64,000 nucleotides of DNA. It comes from Thermoplasmata archaeon. Its GTDB lineage: Archaea > Thermoplasmatota > E2 > JACPAO01 > JAHFTW01. Both the position numbers and the translations under genes were made by a program. Under the pieces are notes generated by a model that saw only the letters and a program-made list of their open reading frames with translations, ran no database searches and had not been told where the DNA came from. The DNA is taken from the NCBI GenBank assembly GCA_023269235.1, contig JAHFTW010000001.1, forward strand, positions 107,548 through 171,547, in the 5' to 3' direction. Of the stretch, positions 61,803 through 64,000 are shown piece after piece. Numbering within the stretch: position 1 is the stretch's first letter; the number at the start of each line of letters is the position of its first letter.

Positions 61803-64000
61803 ATGAGCAACTCCCCTTCCGACGCACAGAAGCGCGCGGCCCGCATGGCCGCCTTCAGCGCCAAAGTCAAGGACGAGGAGGATCAAGGCGTCGCCGTCCG
61901 CTCCTTCAACGAAGCCAAGGAGGGCTCGTCCGGCACGAAGACTTTCGACCCGAAGACGGGCCAGGTCCGTTCCGGCTCCGCCGGCGGAGCCGCGCCCGCC
62001 CCCAAGGCCAACGTCAAGACGGTCTCGGACGACGAGCTGTTCGCTGAGATCGACGCCGCCGTCGCGGCCGAGGAGAAGAAGTCCGGCAAGACCGTCACCC
62101 TCCCCTCCACGCCGGCCCCGGAGCCCGCCGCGCCCAAGCCCGCCACGGCCCCAAGTTTCTCGGCCAAGCGCCTCGCCGCCATGGCCAACTTCTCCATCGA
62201 CAAGCCGGAATCCCGCCCCGCCACCTCCCCCGGCGAGGCGGCCGCCGCCCAGCTCAGTGACCTGGGCGAGGTCGAAGTCAGCAAGCCCGCCATCGGCAAG
62301 GCCAAGCCGCTCGAGACCACGGAGGCGACCTTCGAGCTCAACGCCCCGACCCCGAAGCCCGCGCCTCGCATGGCCTCGGCCAAGGACGAGGAGTTTACCC
62401 TCGAGGCCCGCAAGCCCTCCGCCCGCGCCTCGGCCATCGACGCCGAGGCCGGCGATGTCCAGGTCAACGCGCCCAAGCCGCACCACATCCCCGTCGGCCA
62501 CGGCAAGTCCGGCGCCGGCGAGTTCTCCGTCCAGAAGGACGCCGCCCCCGCCTCCGCGCCGGCCAAGATTCGCAGCCCGTCCGAGGACGAGTTCACGGTC
62601 AAGCTCGACGCCGAGGCCAAGGACGTCGAGGGCATTGTCGCCCCCGCCGACACGGAGTATGCCGTCAAGTCCGACGCCCAGAGCAAGGACCTCGCCGCCT
62701 CCGCCGACCAGAAGGTGCAGGATGTCCTGGGCCAAACCCCCATCGAGCTGCCGCACAAGATGAGCAAGCCGGCGCCCGCCCCCCTCCCCAAGTCGCCCGC
62801 CGAGATGCGCCGCGACGCCGAGCGCCGCACGGTCGCCCCGCTCCCCGACTTCGGCGCGCAGCGCCCCAACGTCCGCCGCGACGCGGAGCCCAAGCACCTC
62901 CCCAAGATGCACAGCGCGGGGGACGATGCCGTGGACGCGCGCCGCGACGCGGCGCCAAAGGCCCTCCCCAAGATGCACAGCGCCGGCGACGATGCCGTCA
63001 ACGCCCGCCACGACGCGGCCCCGAAAGCCATGCCCCGTCTGCAGAACCCCGCCGACGCCAAGGTGGACGCGCGCCGCGACGCCAACGAGCCGAAGCACCT
63101 CCCCAAGATGGCGAACGCCGCCGATCGTGAGTCGTTCGTCGCCCGCCTGGACAAGGAGGCCCGTGAGGACCGCCCTCGGATGCTCAACCCCTCCGAGACT
63201 GGCACGCTCGATGCCCGCCAGGACCGCCAGCACGGCAAGCCCATCGGCGCCATCCGCAGCCCCGCCGACACGATGCGCCCGGACGTCCACATGGACCGCC
63301 AGGCCGCGCGCGAGTCGCCCCGCCTGCGCAGCCCCGGCGACGTCGGCGGCTTCGAGGCCAAGCTGGACAAAGAGTCCCGCGGCGGCATTGGCCGCATCCG
63401 TTCCCCTGCCGATTCGGCCTTCGAGACGAAGCAGGACGCACAGGCGAAGGCCTTGCCGCGCATGCGGAATGCCGCCGACGCAGACTCCTTCGAGACGCAC
63501 CAGGACGCGCAGGCGAAGGCCCTGCCGCGCATGCGGAATGCCGCCGACGCAGACTCCTTCGAGACCCACCGCGACGCGCAGGCCAAGGCCTTGCCGCGCA
63601 TGCGGAATGCCGCCGACGCGGACGCGTACGAGACGAAGCAGGACGCCCAGGCCAAGGTCCTTCCGCGCATGCGGAACGCCGCCGACGCGGACGCGTACGA
63701 GACGCATCAGGACGCCCAGGCGAAGCAGCTTCCCCGGATGCGCAACGCCGCGGACGCCGACACCTACGAGGCGAAGCTTGCCTGGCAGCAGAAGAAGGTC
63801 ACCGGCATCCGCAGCGCGGCCGACGCGGAAGCGTACGAGACCCAGCTGGATCGCGAGGACCGCGACGCGCCCGACTTGCACAACCCAGGCCAGACGGAGT
63901 TCGAGGTCAAGATGGAGCACGAGTCCGTCTGGACCACCCCGGTCCGCCGCGACATCGACGCCGAGTCCATCGCGGGCAAGAAGGGCAAGAGCGCCAAGTA
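61803..64000 (+). CDS. Long Cys-free repeat protein with 23-residue tandem units (3' stop cut by window edge)
   Basis: About 732 residues are visible; the last two bases (ta) are probably the start of the stop codon after 'KKGKSAK'. It starts 'MSNSPSDAQKRAARMAAFSAKVKDEED' with no signal peptide or TM. The first ~320 residues are low-complexity Ala/Pro/Lys/Glu with short recurring 'S-x-x-D-E-[FL]-x-x' motifs. From about residue 330 on, degenerate units 'L-P-[RK]-[ML]-x-[NS]-[AP]-[AG]-D…D/E-x-x-x-D' appear. The best seven (63408-63887) are near-perfect 23-residue copies of 'A-D-A-D-[SA]-[FY]-E-T-[HK]-Q-D-A-Q-A-K-x-L-P-R-M-R-N-A'. It is likely an elongated or disordered scaffold. It follows the actin-like and four-TM genes on the same strand. 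Confidence 0.8.
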   Translation, partial: MSNSPSDAQKRAARMAAFSAKVKDEEDQGVAVRSFNEAKEGSSGTKTFDPKTGQVRSGSAGGAAPAPKANVKTVSDDELFAEIDAAVAAEEKKSGKTVTLPSTPAPEPAAPKPATAPSFSAKRLAAMANFSIDKPESRPATSPGEAAAAQLSDLGEVEVSKPAIGKAKPLETTEATFELNAPTPKPAPRMASAKDEEFTLEARKPSARASAIDAEAGDVQVNAPKPHHIPVGHGKSGAGEFSVQKDAAPASAPAKIRSPSEDEFTVKLDAEAKDVEGIVAPADTEYAVKSDAQSKDLAASADQKVQDVLGQTPIELPHKMSKPAPAPLPKSPAEMRRDAERRTVAPLPDFGAQRPNVRRDAEPKHLPKMHSAGDDAVDARRDAAPKALPKMHSAGDDAVNARHDAAPKAMPRLQNPADAKVDARRDANEPKHLPKMANAADRESFVARLDKEAREDRPRMLNPSETGTLDARQDRQHGKPIGAIRSPADTMRPDVHMDRQAARESPRLRSPGDVGGFEAKLDKESRGGIGRIRSPADSAFETKQDAQAKALPRMRNAADADSFETHQDAQAKALPRMRNAADADSFETHRDAQAKALPRMRNAADADAYETKQDAQAKVLPRMRNAADADAYETHQDAQAKQLPRMRNAADADTYEAKLAWQQKKVTGIRSAADAEAYETQLDREDRDAPDLHNPGQTEFEVKMEHESVWTTPVRRDIDAESIAGKKGKSAK
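63408..63887 (+). repeat. Tandem 69-bp coding repeats (seven units)
   Basis: Unit boundaries taken at the Ala before the Asp fall at 63408, 63474, 63543, 63612, 63681, 63750 and 63819. Spacings are 66 then five times 69 bases, so the frame is kept. Units 2 and 3 are almost identical at the DNA level, which points to recent duplication, while the last two have diverged. Older, degenerate copies extend back to about 62790. Confidence 0.9.

Noticed and set aside
62790-63890. Possible CRISPR array because of evenly spaced repeats
   Set aside because: The 69-base units are contiguous, in frame and encode conserved amino acids. There are no unique spacers and no cas genes.

Overview
This window looks like a piece of a very GC-rich archaeal chromosome. 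The archaeal markers are an isopentenyl-phosphate-kinase mevalonate route with mevalonate kinase, type II IPP isomerase and GGPP synthase; the Nop5/fibrillarin pair of C/D-box RNPs; an archaeal-type GluRS; a PPi/pyruvate phosphate dikinase; a standalone Lrp/AsnC RAM domain; PGF-CTERM-like surface-protein anchors; and TATA boxes lying about 22-30 bases before start codons that often have no ribosome binding site (leaderless genes). Tight operons are joined by ATGA/GTGA start-stop overlaps. I read this as a Thermoplasmatota-like or other high-GC euryarchaeal lineage, possibly a soil or sediment aerobe because of the copper oxidase, c-type heme and quinone-type DHODH. The lineage is inference.

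Layout. 1-3.2 kb: the tail of a two-component receiver protein, tRNA-Ala(CGC), a small Rossmann protein, an Ala/Gly-rich secreted protein, a HicB-like antitoxin and a RelBE-like module. 3.3-13.3 kb: a surface-layer region with three related secreted proteins carrying dockerin-like D-x-N-x-N-G loops, a Doc/Fic toxin module inserted between two of them, then a three-domain glycosyltransferase fusion (polyprenyl-phosphate-mannose synthase, GtrA, protein O-mannosyltransferase). 13.4-16.4 kb: a phosphosugar isomerase, a membrane protein and Tat export genes. 16.5-21.8 kb: the isoprenoid block and a sugar nucleotidyltransferase. 21.8-31.5 kb: GluRS, small proteins, a ThiI-like PP-loop enzyme, a secreted anchor protein, PPDK and an M1 aminopeptidase.

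31.6-37.9 kb: a trp operon (trpD, trpCF fusion, trpB, trpA) that lacks trpE/trpG but continues into an alpha/beta hydrolase and a kynureninase-like PLP enzyme. 37.9-42.1 kb: hxlB with an unusual AP-endonuclease-fold/coiled-coil/zinc fusion, and divergently a repeat protein with two paralogous two-TM proteins. 42.1-50.5 kb: a SprT-like protease, class 2 pyrD, an Lrp RAM protein, an amidase lipoprotein, a bacterial-type pgk, nop5-flpA and a sugar epimerase. 50.6-58.3 kb: a c/b-type heme membrane protein next to a two-domain multicopper oxidase, tmk, Lys/Ala-rich basic proteins, a MaoC hydratase/CitE lyase pair and secreted or lipoproteins.

58.3-64 kb: probably the most interesting locus. A divergent uncharacterised gene faces an actin/MreB-fold ATPase, which is followed by a four-TM protein and a ~732-residue, Cys-free, probably disordered protein with 23-residue tandem repeats. 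This reads as a candidate archaeal cytoskeletal or membrane-scaffold operon. A second pattern worth attention is that both toxin-antitoxin modules (RelBE-like and Doc-like) are bracketed by duplicated copies of the 3' end of the preceding gene.
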